This document shows, in pieces, positions 1-7,537 of a stretch of 64,000 nt of DNA (the stretch's first letter is position 1; the number at the start of each line of letters is the position of its first letter). Source of the DNA: Actinacidiphila cocklensis (lineage in GTDB: Bacteria > Actinomycetota > Actinomycetes > Streptomycetales > Streptomycetaceae). Below the pieces are notes generated by a model that was not told the DNA's origin, made no database searches, and saw nothing but the letters and a program-made list of their open reading frames with translations. The translations under genes and the position numbers were made by a program. The DNA lies in assembly GCF_907177275.1 (NCBI RefSeq), contig NZ_CAJSLV010000035.1:124001-188000 (forward strand). The letters run 5' to 3'.

Positions 1-714
1 CACGCCCGTGCCGGGCAGCGCCCCGGCCAGCCAGGCCGTCGCGCTCGCCGTGACCGCGGCCTCGTACCGCTGCCACAGCGCGAAGGGGTGCACGATGCTC
101 ATCTCGGGCGAGCCCTGCGCGCCGAAGGAGGCGCGGTAGTACGGCCGCCGGCCGCTCAGCGCGGCCAGCCTGCGGGCGGCGTTGAGCCGCAGCAGCGTCG
201 GCAGCGACGGGTCGCGGTCCCGCGGCAGCGCCCGTAGGACCGCCGGGTCGGCGATCATGACCGCGACCGGCAGCACGTCCGGCTGCCGCCCGGCCAGGCA
301 TTCCTGGAGGCCGGACAGCAGGTCCTCCACCGTGTCGTTGGAGGGTGCCGCCGTGATCCACGGGTCGGCGACGACGCGGCCCAGCGCGTGCACCTCGTGC
401 CCGCCTTGGCGCAGGGCGGCGGACAGCGCCCGCCAGCGGGCGGCCGCTGCCAGGGCTTCGTCGACGGCGTCGCGGACCTGGGCGACCGCCGGCGGCGCAC
501 GGTCCACGCGGAGGCGGACGAACGCGTCCGGGTCGTCCGCCACCCGGAGGAGGATCTCGGCGCCGCCGGAGGCGGGGAAGCAGGGCCGCGCCGAGATCAC
601 CGTCAGCCGGGCGGGGTGTGCGGTCTCGGCCGCGTCCTCCGCCAGCCGCTTCGCGCGGCGCGCGGCGGGCAGGCCGGCTGCTCTGCCGAGCAGCATCACC
701 GCCGAAACGATCAT
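1..714 (-). CDS. Uncharacterised actinobacterial protein, C-terminus cut by window edge
   Basis: An open frame runs from ATG at 714 to the window edge (238 codons, no stop). The product starts MIVSAVMLLGRAAGLP and continues with Ala/Arg-rich sequence, mixed helical segments and a few short motifs (for example GRRPYYRASFG near residue 195). There is no signal peptide or membrane segment. Third positions are almost all G or C, which supports coding. A weak GGGGGTG lies before the start. It lies 239 bp downstream of, and on the same strand as, the FtsX-type permease. I do not recognise the family and assign no function. The real gene continues beyond position 1. Confidence 0.6.
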   Translation of the reverse strand, partial: MIVSAVMLLGRAAGLPAARRAKRLAEDAAETAHPARLTVISARPCFPASGGAEILLRVADDPDAFVRLRVDRAPPAVAQVRDAVDEALAAAARWRALSAALRQGGHEVHALGRVVADPWITAAPSNDTVEDLLSGLQECLAGRQPDVLPVAVMIADPAVLRALPRDRDPSLPTLLRLNAARRLAALSGRRPYYRASFGAQGSPEMSIVHPFALWQRYEAAVTASATAWLAGALPGTGV

Positions 715-812
715 GGTTTCCGCACCCCCTGCGACCTCGGCTGCGCCGAGGCTATGCGGGGGGTGGGGGGTGGCGCCTGAGCACCCGTACTCATCTCTCG
801 TACCTGAGGTCC

Positions 813-931
813 GTGCCCCTTGCGGTGCGTGCGCACCTTTCGGTGCGTCGTGGTTGCGCGCGCAGTTCCCGCGCCCCCAGGTGGCAGCCCCCTTCGCATC
901 CTTCGGTGCGTCGTGGCTTGGCGCGCAGCGC
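813..931. repeat. Dispersed intergenic repeat, two partial copies
   Basis: The gap 715-953 is occupied by GC-rich repeat modules. A block that reads GTGCCCCTTGCGGTGCG, then GGTGCGTCGTGG, then GCGCAGTTCCCGCGCCCC is followed by a second partial copy (GGTGCGTCGTGGCTTGGCGC). The same modules recur near 28637-28745, 32371-32500, 40396-40520 and 50080-50385. Each core can fold into a short GCGC stem-loop. No gene was seen in the gap. Confidence 0.7.
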
Positions 932-953
932 AAGGAGCGCGCGCCCGGGAAAG

Positions 954-3791
954 CTATTCCGCCAGGTGGCGGGTGAGGGGGAGGTGGCGGAGGGCTCGGG
1001 TGGGGAGCGCAGCGCTGAGGAGCGTCGTGGTGATCGCGCCGGCGACGGTCGCCAGGGTCGGGAGGACGGCGGCCCGGGAGATGTGGCCGGCGAAGACGGC
1101 GTACGCCGAGAGGCCCACCGCCGCACCGGCGACCGCGCCGGCCACCGCCATGACCGCCGCCTCGGTCAGGACGAGGCGGGTCACCGCACGGTCGGGCCAC
1201 CCCGTGGCGGAGAGCAGCGCGTATTCGGCGGCGCGGTCGCGGATGTTGAGGTAGAGCACGTCCGCCACCGTGGCGGCACCGAGCAGCGCCGCGATGACCG
1301 CCGCGGCGTAGTCGGAGCCGCGCACCTGGACCGACACCGCGTCGCCGAGCAACGTGCCGGTGACCGTGCCGTCGAAGGCCGTGCTGATCGCGGCCAGCGC
1401 GACCAGCGCCGCGACGCCGATGGCCAGGGCGAGCGTGCCGAGCAGGGCGCGGCCGGGCACCCGGCGCAGGTTGGCCAGTGCCAGCCGGGTGATGCCGGCG
1501 CGGCGTACCGGGCGCCGCGGCGCGCTGACCGCGGGGAGCACCGCGGCGCCCGGGTGGGACCTGGACGCCTGGAGCGCGGGCCGGCTCGCGGCGAGGACCG
1601 CGAGCAGCAGCGCCGCGGGCACGGCGAGCACCGCCCGGCCCGCGCCGACGTGCAGTCCGGACAGCCGGCCGAGCGGGATCGCCAGGCCCGCGCCCAGGAC
1701 CCCGGCGACCGCGCCGAGCCCGGCGACCTCGGCGACCACCAGGGCGAAGAGCTTGCGCGGGGGCCAGCCGAGGCAGGCCAGTACGGCCAGTTCGGTGCGG
1801 CGGGCGCGGACCGCCGCACCGGTGGCGCTGGCGACGAAGAGCGCGCAGACGACCAGCACCAGCACGAACATGATGAGCGACTTGCGGTCGACCGCGGCGA
1901 CCACCGTGGCCGCGACCCCCTTCTTGGACCACATCTCGTGCAGCGTGAGCGCCGGTCGCCCGTGCGTGCCCGCGGGGTCGCCGACGGCGACGGGCGTGGG
2001 CGACGAGCCGCTGGTGATGTCGACGTCGAGGCCGGTCAGGTCGTGGATGCGCTGCGCGGTCAGCCTGACCCGCTCGCGGGAGAGCGCGTCGAGGCCGAGT
2101 GCGCCGGTGAGCCTGACCCGGATGACGCTGATCGGCGCCGCGGCGTTGACGCCCCTGCCCGCGCCGGTGTTCGTGAAGTAGCGGGCGTCGTCGAGGGTCT
2201 GCAGGCCGGCCAGGCTGGTGACGATGGACGGCGGCACGGACAGCAGTCCCGCGACGTTGCCGTTGGGCAGCAGCGACCTGCCGCCGAGCGCCTGGACGGA
2301 CGCGGGGTCGGCGCCGGTGGCCTGCGCGGGGAAGTACGTCTCCATCGGCACCGCGCCGAGCCCGGAGGCGCTGACGGAGAGCTCGGAGCTGTCGAACTCC
2401 CCCACCATCTTCAGGTGCACGTCGTGCGCGATGCCGTTCCACGGCCCGCCGGCCGGGTGGACGACGGCCTTGCGTACGGGGGTGTCGTCGAGGTCGCGCG
2501 GGTAGGTGCCGTCGATCTGCTCGTAGTCCAGCCGCAGGTTGGGGTCGGGCTGCCGCGGCTGCGCGGTGAGGCCGTCGCCGGCGCTGCCGTACCGGACGGG
2601 CTGGGCGGTGGTGAAGGCGCTGACCCAGACGGTGCCGCCGTTGCCCGCCCGGTAGGTCTCGCGGACGTCGCCGGAGCGCAGGCCGTCGAGCAGGGTGCGG
2701 TAGGCCTGCTGGACGTCGACGGTCGTGGTGGTCACCGGGGTGCCCGGGGTGTGCGGCAGGGTGGCGCCGAGCGTGGTCTTGTCGGTGCCGGCGGCGACCT
2801 GATCGGCGGCGGAGGCGGGCAGCCGGCTGACCGCGACCTGCAACTGCTCGTCGGCGGCGGCCCTGTCGGCCATCAGGACCGGGATCTCGGTGACGCCGAC
2901 TCTGCCCGCGGCGTTCGGGTCGCCGGTCAGGTCGGCGTACGTCCTGGTGCCGCTGGTCGGGCGCCGGCCGGCGTCGAGGTAGCTTCCCCAGGTCACGGCC
3001 TTGTCGAGGCCGGCGAGGCGGGCTTCCGACGCCGGGTCGACCGCCTCGATCAGCAGCGGCACGGGCCAGGCGGTGGTGGTGGTCGCGGCCGGCTGCGCGC
3101 TGCCCGTGGCGTGCGGGTTGGCGGGTCCCGGCTGGTTGTAGGTGTCCTGCGGGTTGGTCGTGCCGCAGTTCAGGACGACCTGCGGCCCGGTCGCCGCGGT
3201 CTTGGCGGTCGGGTCCACGCACACCGGGTGCGCGGCTCCCGCGCCGTCCACCTCGTAGGGGTCCTTGCTGCTGTGCGCGCTGTCGGTGACGCCGCGCAGC
3301 GGCCGGTCGGTGACGTAGGTGTACGACTCGCCCGCGGGTATCCGGGTCAGGCCGCGCTCGGAGACCTGGGTCATGGCGGCCCGGTAGAGCTGCCGGCCTC
3401 CGCCGGCGGCCGCCGCGGGCAGGTCGACGGGGGCGTCCATCCTGGTCAGGACGTAGCCGACGACGGCGACCGGTGCGGCCACGTCCACCTCGGGGAGCTT
3501 GCCGATCTGCTGCCACTGGGCGGTGGTGATACCGCCGTTGAGGTTGGCGAGCGCGGTGGAGGCGACCAGGCCCCTGCCGTCCTCCAGTGCCGAGCGGGCG
3601 CCGGCCGGGCGGACCAGGATGTCGTAGCCGCCGCGGGCGTTGGCGGTGACGGTGCCGACCACGGAGAGCCGCTGGGTGCGGGCGGCGCCGGTCAGCACGG
3701 AGAACGACGTCACCGCCACCAGCAGCGCGCCCACCAGCGCGGCCGCCCTGCCCTTGCGGTAGCGCAGCTGCGCGAGCACGAAACCGAGCAT
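954..3791 (-). CDS. MacB/FtsX-family ABC transporter permease
   Basis: A 945-aa membrane protein. Start ATG at 3791 is chosen because GGGGGAAG precedes it and the N-terminal hydrophobic helix (residues about 16-38) follows at once; the frame is open further upstream without a ribosome site. After a long extracytoplasmic region (about 40-620) come clustered membrane helices from about residue 640, with the FtsX-type pattern RRTELAVLACLGWPPRKL and a second copy near the end (RAAEYALLSATGWPDRAV). This is the two-module layout of large actinobacterial FtsX permeases, which need a separate MacB-type ATPase to couple ATP hydrolysis to work on the cell surface or lipoprotein export. No such ATPase is visible on this side of the window. 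Substrate unknown. Confidence 0.88.
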   Translation of the reverse strand: MLGFVLAQLRYRKGRAAALVGALLVAVTSFSVLTGAARTQRLSVVGTVTANARGGYDILVRPAGARSALEDGRGLVASTALANLNGGITTAQWQQIGKLPEVDVAAPVAVVGYVLTRMDAPVDLPAAAAGGGRQLYRAAMTQVSERGLTRIPAGESYTYVTDRPLRGVTDSAHSSKDPYEVDGAGAAHPVCVDPTAKTAATGPQVVLNCGTTNPQDTYNQPGPANPHATGSAQPAATTTTAWPVPLLIEAVDPASEARLAGLDKAVTWGSYLDAGRRPTSGTRTYADLTGDPNAAGRVGVTEIPVLMADRAAADEQLQVAVSRLPASAADQVAAGTDKTTLGATLPHTPGTPVTTTTVDVQQAYRTLLDGLRSGDVRETYRAGNGGTVWVSAFTTAQPVRYGSAGDGLTAQPRQPDPNLRLDYEQIDGTYPRDLDDTPVRKAVVHPAGGPWNGIAHDVHLKMVGEFDSSELSVSASGLGAVPMETYFPAQATGADPASVQALGGRSLLPNGNVAGLLSVPPSIVTSLAGLQTLDDARYFTNTGAGRGVNAAAPISVIRVRLTGALGLDALSRERVRLTAQRIHDLTGLDVDITSGSSPTPVAVGDPAGTHGRPALTLHEMWSKKGVAATVVAAVDRKSLIMFVLVLVVCALFVASATGAAVRARRTELAVLACLGWPPRKLFALVVAEVAGLGAVAGVLGAGLAIPLGRLSGLHVGAGRAVLAVPAALLLAVLAASRPALQASRSHPGAAVLPAVSAPRRPVRRAGITRLALANLRRVPGRALLGTLALAIGVAALVALAAISTAFDGTVTGTLLGDAVSVQVRGSDYAAAVIAALLGAATVADVLYLNIRDRAAEYALLSATGWPDRAVTRLVLTEAAVMAVAGAVAGAAVGLSAYAVFAGHISRAAVLPTLATVAGAITTTLLSAALPTRALRHLPLTRHLAE

Positions 3792-4084
3792 GTCCACTTC
3801 CCCCGAGGTGTCCCGCGGCAGCCGGAACGTCTTCCGCGCCTCCGCAGGCTGGCACAGTCGAAACCTTGCCGTCAATCATCCGGGTCTTGCAAGCAGGTAG
3901 TACTGGCGCCATAGCGCCACAATGCGCAATTCACCGCCCAGAACCCGGCTATCGCAATTATTTTCTTCATCACACTGGACACTTTCGCGATCGTGTACAA
4001 GTCTTGCCGTCGCACGTTGAAGTACCACGCCGAACTGCAAGGTTCGTGCACGGAATGAACAGCTCAGAGAAAGGCTGATCCACG

Positions 4085-4300
4085 ATGATGAGCGTCATCG
4101 AGCGCCTGGGCGACCGCATCCTGCGGACCGTCGTCCCCGAGGCCCCGGCCGCCGCATGCGGCACCACCAAGACCCTCAAGGGGGTCCTCAGCTACGTGAC
4201 CTACTACGACCTCTACAACTCGTGCAACGGCGCGAAGGGCTGCTACGCCGACTTCCACACCTACACGTCGACCAGCTGGAACGGTTACTGCCTCACCTGA
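4085..4300 (+). CDS. Small 4-cysteine peptide, candidate exported precursor
   Basis: A 71-aa peptide. GAGAAAGG (4067-4074) is 10 nt before ATG 4085; ATG 4088 is the alternative. Residues 1-24 form a leader-like amphipathic segment (VIERLGDRILRTVVP) ending in Pro-Ala-rich sequence and AAA, directly before Cys25. The remaining 47 residues contain Cys25, Cys47, Cys53 and Cys69, seven tyrosines and many Ser/Thr. There is no long hydrophobic core, so it is not a Sec signal peptide. A strong hairpin follows the stop, then genes for a CxxC redoxin and an ABC exporter. I infer an exported, probably disulfide-bonded peptide (bacteriocin or signal). I cannot match it to a named RiPP class, and no modifying enzyme such as LanM, radical SAM or YcaO is nearby. 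Confidence 0.6.
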   Translation: MMSVIERLGDRILRTVVPEAPAAACGTTKTLKGVLSYVTYYDLYNSCNGAKGCYADFHTYTSTSWNGYCLT

Positions 4301-4315
4301 TCCCGCGGCGCGAAA

Positions 4316-4350
4316 GGTGCGTGGGGCGAGTCGAAGTCGCCCCACGCGCC
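4316..4350 (+). terminator. Hairpin directly after the small-peptide gene
   Basis: A 14-bp stem (4316-4329 with 4337-4350, one G-U pair) around a 7-nt loop begins 16 nt after the peptide stop and ends 92 nt before the redoxin start. It has no T-tract. Such a hairpin inside an operon can act as a partial terminator or stabilise the upstream mRNA, giving far more peptide than exporter. Confidence 0.65.
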
Positions 4351-4441
4351 ACCGCGATCATCCCACATTCGGAGTGCCGAATTCCCTTTCGGCCGGACGG
4401 AACACCGAATTCCGCCGGCCGTTTCACGAACGGATGGCTTC

Positions 4442-4984
4442 GTGGCCGTACTCACCGCCGCGGTGTGTGTCCTCGCCGTGGTCCTCCTTTTCAACCTCAC
4501 CGTCACAGCGGGCCTGGTCCGCCGGCTGCGCGAGCAGGCGCCGGCCGCTCCCGCCTACGACGCCGGCGGCCCCGCGGTCGGCGCCGCCGCCCCCGCGGTC
4601 ACCGCGCGGACCGCCGGCGGCCGCGAGGTCGAGGTCGCCGCGGCGGGCCGGCGTACGCTCGTCGCCTTCTTCGCCACCTCCTGCACCGCGTGCAGCCGCG
4701 AGGCGCCCGGATTCGCCGCCCGCACCGCGGAGTTCCGCGAGAGCGGCCTGACCGTGGTCACCGTGCTCGACCGGCGCCCCGGTGACGACGCGGGAGCTCT
4801 CACCGCCGCGCTGGAGCCGGTGGAGCACCTGGTCGTCGAGGACATGCCCGGGCCGGTGCTGAGCGCCTTCGAGGTCGCCGCCACGCCGGCCTTCTTCCTG
4901 GTCGCCGCCGACGGCACCGTCGAGAGCAAGGGCCAGTACCCGCCGCCGGCGGTACCCGCGCCGGCAGCCGTCGGACGTGGCTAG
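4442..4984 (+). CDS. Membrane-anchored thioredoxin-like protein (MauD/TlpA type)
   Basis: A 180-aa protein from GTG 4442. One N-terminal membrane helix (residues 3-24) is followed by a short linker and a redoxin domain with the active-site motif SCTACS (Cys81, Cys84). The topology puts the CxxC outside the membrane, as in MauD and TlpA proteins that form or shuffle disulfides in exported partners. The start is set by the helix; the upstream ribosome site is weak (GGATGG). Its last 8 nt overlap the ABC transporter start (GTGGCTAG), which implies translational coupling. The four-cysteine peptide upstream is the obvious substrate, but that link is inference. Confidence 0.82.
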   Translation: MAVLTAAVCVLAVVLLFNLTVTAGLVRRLREQAPAAPAYDAGGPAVGAAAPAVTARTAGGREVEVAAAGRRTLVAFFATSCTACSREAPGFAARTAEFRESGLTVVTVLDRRPGDDAGALTAALEPVEHLVVEDMPGPVLSAFEVAATPAFFLVAADGTVESKGQYPPPAVPAPAAVGRG

Positions 4985-6884
4985 CGGCAGGGCCGCGGCG
5001 GCGGTACGCGGCCTGCGCACCCTGACCGCGGCCCTCGCCCTCTACACCAGGGCCGCCCCGCTGCTCGCGGCCCTGCGGCTGGTGATCGTGCTGGCCACCG
5101 GGCTCGCCCCGGTCGCCACGGCCTGGCTGACCGCCGCCCTGATCGACGACCTCACCGCCCAGCGCACGGGCCGCGTCGGCACCCTCGCGCTGCTGCTCGC
5201 CGGGGTCGGCGGCGCGGCCGCGCTGAGCGGCTACGTCACCGCCTTCGTCGAGCGGGAGATCGGCCGCCGGGTGTCGCTGGCCGCGCAGGAGCGGCTGTTC
5301 GCGGCGGTGAGCCGGCAGCGCGGCCTGGCCCGGCTGGAGGACCCGGGCTTCCACGACCGGTTGCGGCTGGCCCAGCAGGTCAGCGGCGCCGGCCCGGCCG
5401 CGCTCGCCGAGGCCGCCCTCGGGGTGGTGCAGGCGCTGCTGATCGTCGGCGGTTTCACCGCGAGCCTGCTCACGCTGTCCCCGCTGGTGACCGTCCTGGT
5501 GCTGGCGTCCACCGCCCCCGCGCTCGCCGCCCAGCTCACCCTGGTCCGCAAGCGCGGCGCGATGGTCCTGGACACCGCGCCGAACCTGCGCCGCCAGACC
5601 TTCTACACGCTGCTGCTGATGGACCTCAGGGCCGCCAAGGAGATCCGGCTGTACGGCCTGGGCGGCTACTTCCGCGGCCGGATGCTGACCGAGCTGCGTA
5701 CCGCACAGCGCGGCGAGTCCCGGGTGGACCGCGCCACGCTGCTCACCGACGGGTCCCTGTCGCTGCTCACCACCGGGATCGCCGCCGCCGCGCTCTACGG
5801 TGTCGCGCTGCGGATCGCGCACGGCCACGGCACGGCGGGCGACCTCGCGGTGCTGGTCGCCGCGCTGGCCGGACTGCAGGGCGCGCTGGCCGGCGTGCTC
5901 GCCCAGATCGCCGGCGCCGGGCAGGTCTTCACCGTCTTCACGCACTACACCGCGATCCTGGACGCACCCGCCGACCTGACCGGCACCGACGCCCCGCCGC
6001 CCGGGCTGCGGGACGGCATCCGCTTCGAGCACGTCTGGTTCCGCTACTCCGCGGCCGGCGACTGGGTGCTCCGCGACATCGACCTGACCATCGGCGCCGG
6101 CCGCTCGCTGGCCCTGGTCGGGCTGAACGGCGCGGGCAAGTCGACCCTGGTCAAGCTGCTGTGCCGGTTGTACGAGCCGACCCGCGGCCGCGTCACCTGG
6201 GACGGGGTGGACATCCGCAGCCTGGACCCCGACCTGCTGCGGGCCAGGATCGGCGCGGTCTTCCAGGACTTCATGTGCTACGACCTCAGCGCGTACGACA
6301 ACATCGCGCTGGGCGGGCTCGACCGGGCCGCCGCCGACCCCGGCGCGGTGGAGCGGGCCGCGACCCGGGCCGGGGTGCATCCCGAACTCGCGGGCCTGCC
6401 CGCCGGTTACGACACCATGCTCAGCCTGGTCTTCCAGGACTCGCGCACCCCCAGGGGCGTCCCGGCCGCCGGGCGGTTCGGCGGGGTGTCGCTGTCCGGC
6501 GGGCAGTGGCAGCGGGTGGCGCTGGCCAGGGCGCTGCTGCGGTCCGACGCCGACGTGCTGGTCCTGGACGAGCCGTCGTCGGGCCTGGACGCGGAGGCGG
6601 AGGCGGAGATCCACCAGCGGCTGCGCGAACTGCGCTCGGGCCGGACCAGCCTGCTGATCAGCCACCGGCTGGGCACGGTCAGGGACGCCGACCGGATCGT
6701 CGTGCTGGACGGCGGCCGGATCACCGAGGCGGGCGACCACGCGTCGCTGCTCGCGGCGGACGGCACCTACGCCCGGCTCTTCCGCTTGCAGGCCGACGGC
6801 TACCGCGCCGCCGGCACGCCGGGTGCGGGGCCGCGGGAGGGCGCGGCCCCGCCGGTCACGGCAGGTCAGCAGCCGCAGCTGTAG
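4977..6884 (+). CDS. ABC exporter, fused membrane and ATPase domains
   Basis: A 635-aa half-transporter. Residues 1-330 hold the membrane domain of a type I exporter. The nucleotide-binding domain has Walker A GLNGAGKST (382-390), signature LSGGQ (506-510), Walker B DVLVLDEPSSGLD (526-538) and the H-loop His563. All catalytic motifs are intact. There is no C39 peptidase domain, so leader removal from any peptide substrate would need another protease. The GTG start overlaps the redoxin stop by 8 nt. Its 3' end overlaps the convergent secreted-protein gene by 19 bp. With the peptide and redoxin it forms a three-gene export cassette; peptide export is the likely role but is not proven by sequence. 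Confidence 0.88.
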   Translation: MASGRAAAAVRGLRTLTAALALYTRAAPLLAALRLVIVLATGLAPVATAWLTAALIDDLTAQRTGRVGTLALLLAGVGGAAALSGYVTAFVEREIGRRVSLAAQERLFAAVSRQRGLARLEDPGFHDRLRLAQQVSGAGPAALAEAALGVVQALLIVGGFTASLLTLSPLVTVLVLASTAPALAAQLTLVRKRGAMVLDTAPNLRRQTFYTLLLMDLRAAKEIRLYGLGGYFRGRMLTELRTAQRGESRVDRATLLTDGSLSLLTTGIAAAALYGVALRIAHGHGTAGDLAVLVAALAGLQGALAGVLAQIAGAGQVFTVFTHYTAILDAPADLTGTDAPPPGLRDGIRFEHVWFRYSAAGDWVLRDIDLTIGAGRSLALVGLNGAGKSTLVKLLCRLYEPTRGRVTWDGVDIRSLDPDLLRARIGAVFQDFMCYDLSAYDNIALGGLDRAAADPGAVERAATRAGVHPELAGLPAGYDTMLSLVFQDSRTPRGVPAAGRFGGVSLSGGQWQRVALARALLRSDADVLVLDEPSSGLDAEAEAEIHQRLRELRSGRTSLLISHRLGTVRDADRIVVLDGGRITEAGDHASLLAADGTYARLFRLQADGYRAAGTPGAGPREGAAPPVTAGQQPQL

Positions 6885-7375
6885 TACAGGGCGTCCCAGT
6901 GGGTGCCCTCGTCCGCGTAGATGTTGCCGGACGCGGCCTGCCACTGCGGGTATCCGTCGCCGCGCAGGCCGATGTAGCTGAAGGAGTTGTGGACGTAGTT
7001 GTTGAGGCAGGTGTTCTTGCTGTAGTCGAGCTTGTAGCCGTTCCAGTGCGAGTACGTGCCGCTGGCGTGGCCGGTCTCGGTGCCGCCGGTGATGTTGATG
7101 GCGCAGCCGCTGGCGTGCTTGAGGGTGACCGCGCCCTGGGCGGTGGCCTGGTTGAGCTGGTCGAAGGACGTGCAGGTCGACACGTTGCGGTTGGAGCAGC
7201 CGCCGGACGACGACCAGGTGATGCCGGCGGCGCTGAACATGGCGGTGGCCTGGGCCTGGGTGAGCTTGGTGACCGCGAAGGCGTCGGTGGACGTGGCCAG
7301 TCCGACGCCGGGGGCGAAGAGCGCGGTGCCGACGAGGGTGAGCGTGCTCACCGCGGTACGGATACGCATGCGCAT
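6866..7375 (-). CDS. Secreted cysteine-rich protein with M15-type metallopeptidase-like motifs
   Basis: A 169-aa protein. GGAGGAAA lies 7 nt before ATG 7375. A Sec signal peptide occupies residues 1-34 (cleavage likely after TDAFA). The mature part has six cysteines (60, 68, 91, 123, 167, 169) and the conserved-looking block GTYSHWNGYKLD. His110 and Asp117 fit HxxxxxxD, and Glu156 with His159 fit ExxH, the metal-ligand pattern of M15 D-Ala-D-Ala carboxypeptidase-like enzymes. Similar small secreted proteins are common in Streptomyces but uncharacterised as far as I know. Peptidoglycan cleavage is inference. The gene converges on, and overlaps by 19 bp, the ABC exporter gene. Confidence 0.7.
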   Translation of the reverse strand: MRMRIRTAVSTLTLVGTALFAPGVGLATSTDAFAVTKLTQAQATAMFSAAGITWSSSGGCSNRNVSTCTSFDQLNQATAQGAVTLKHASGCAINITGGTETGHASGTYSHWNGYKLDYSKNTCLNNYVHNSFSYIGLRGDGYPQWQAASGNIYADEGTHWDALYYSCGC

Positions 7376-7489
7376 GCGGTTTCCTCCTGCTGGTTCCGCT
7401 GGGGTGGGCGTGGTGCAGGTGGCGCAGGAGGAGTGTGCCCGACGTCTACGCGCGTCGCCAGTGTTTTGGGAAATGAACATGACACACCG

Positions 7490-7521
7490 GTGGCCCGGCG
7501 GGAGAGCTCCCGCCGGGCCAC
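7490..7521 (-). terminator. Terminator hairpin after cimA
   Basis: A perfect 15-bp inverted repeat (7490-7504 with 7507-7521, GTGGCCCGGCGGGAG arm) starts 17 nt beyond the cimA stop. It is GC-rich and lacks a T-tract, as is usual in Streptomyces. It separates cimA from the secreted-protein gene on the same strand. Confidence 0.75.
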
Positions 7522-7537
7522 AGGGCCGTGCCTCCGC

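Noticed and set aside
618..3914. Plus-strand open frame of about 1100 codons across the permease gene
   Set aside because: It is antisense to a well-conserved FtsX permease. The product is Arg/Gly/Asp-rich low-complexity sequence, as GC-rich codons give in the wrong frame.
3904..3919. Small inverted repeat TGGCGC-CATA-GCGCCA upstream of the peptide gene
   Set aside because: Only 6 bp per arm with a 4-bp spacer in GC-rich DNA; too weak to call an operator or terminator, although the AT-richer segment 3880-4060 probably holds the divergent promoters.
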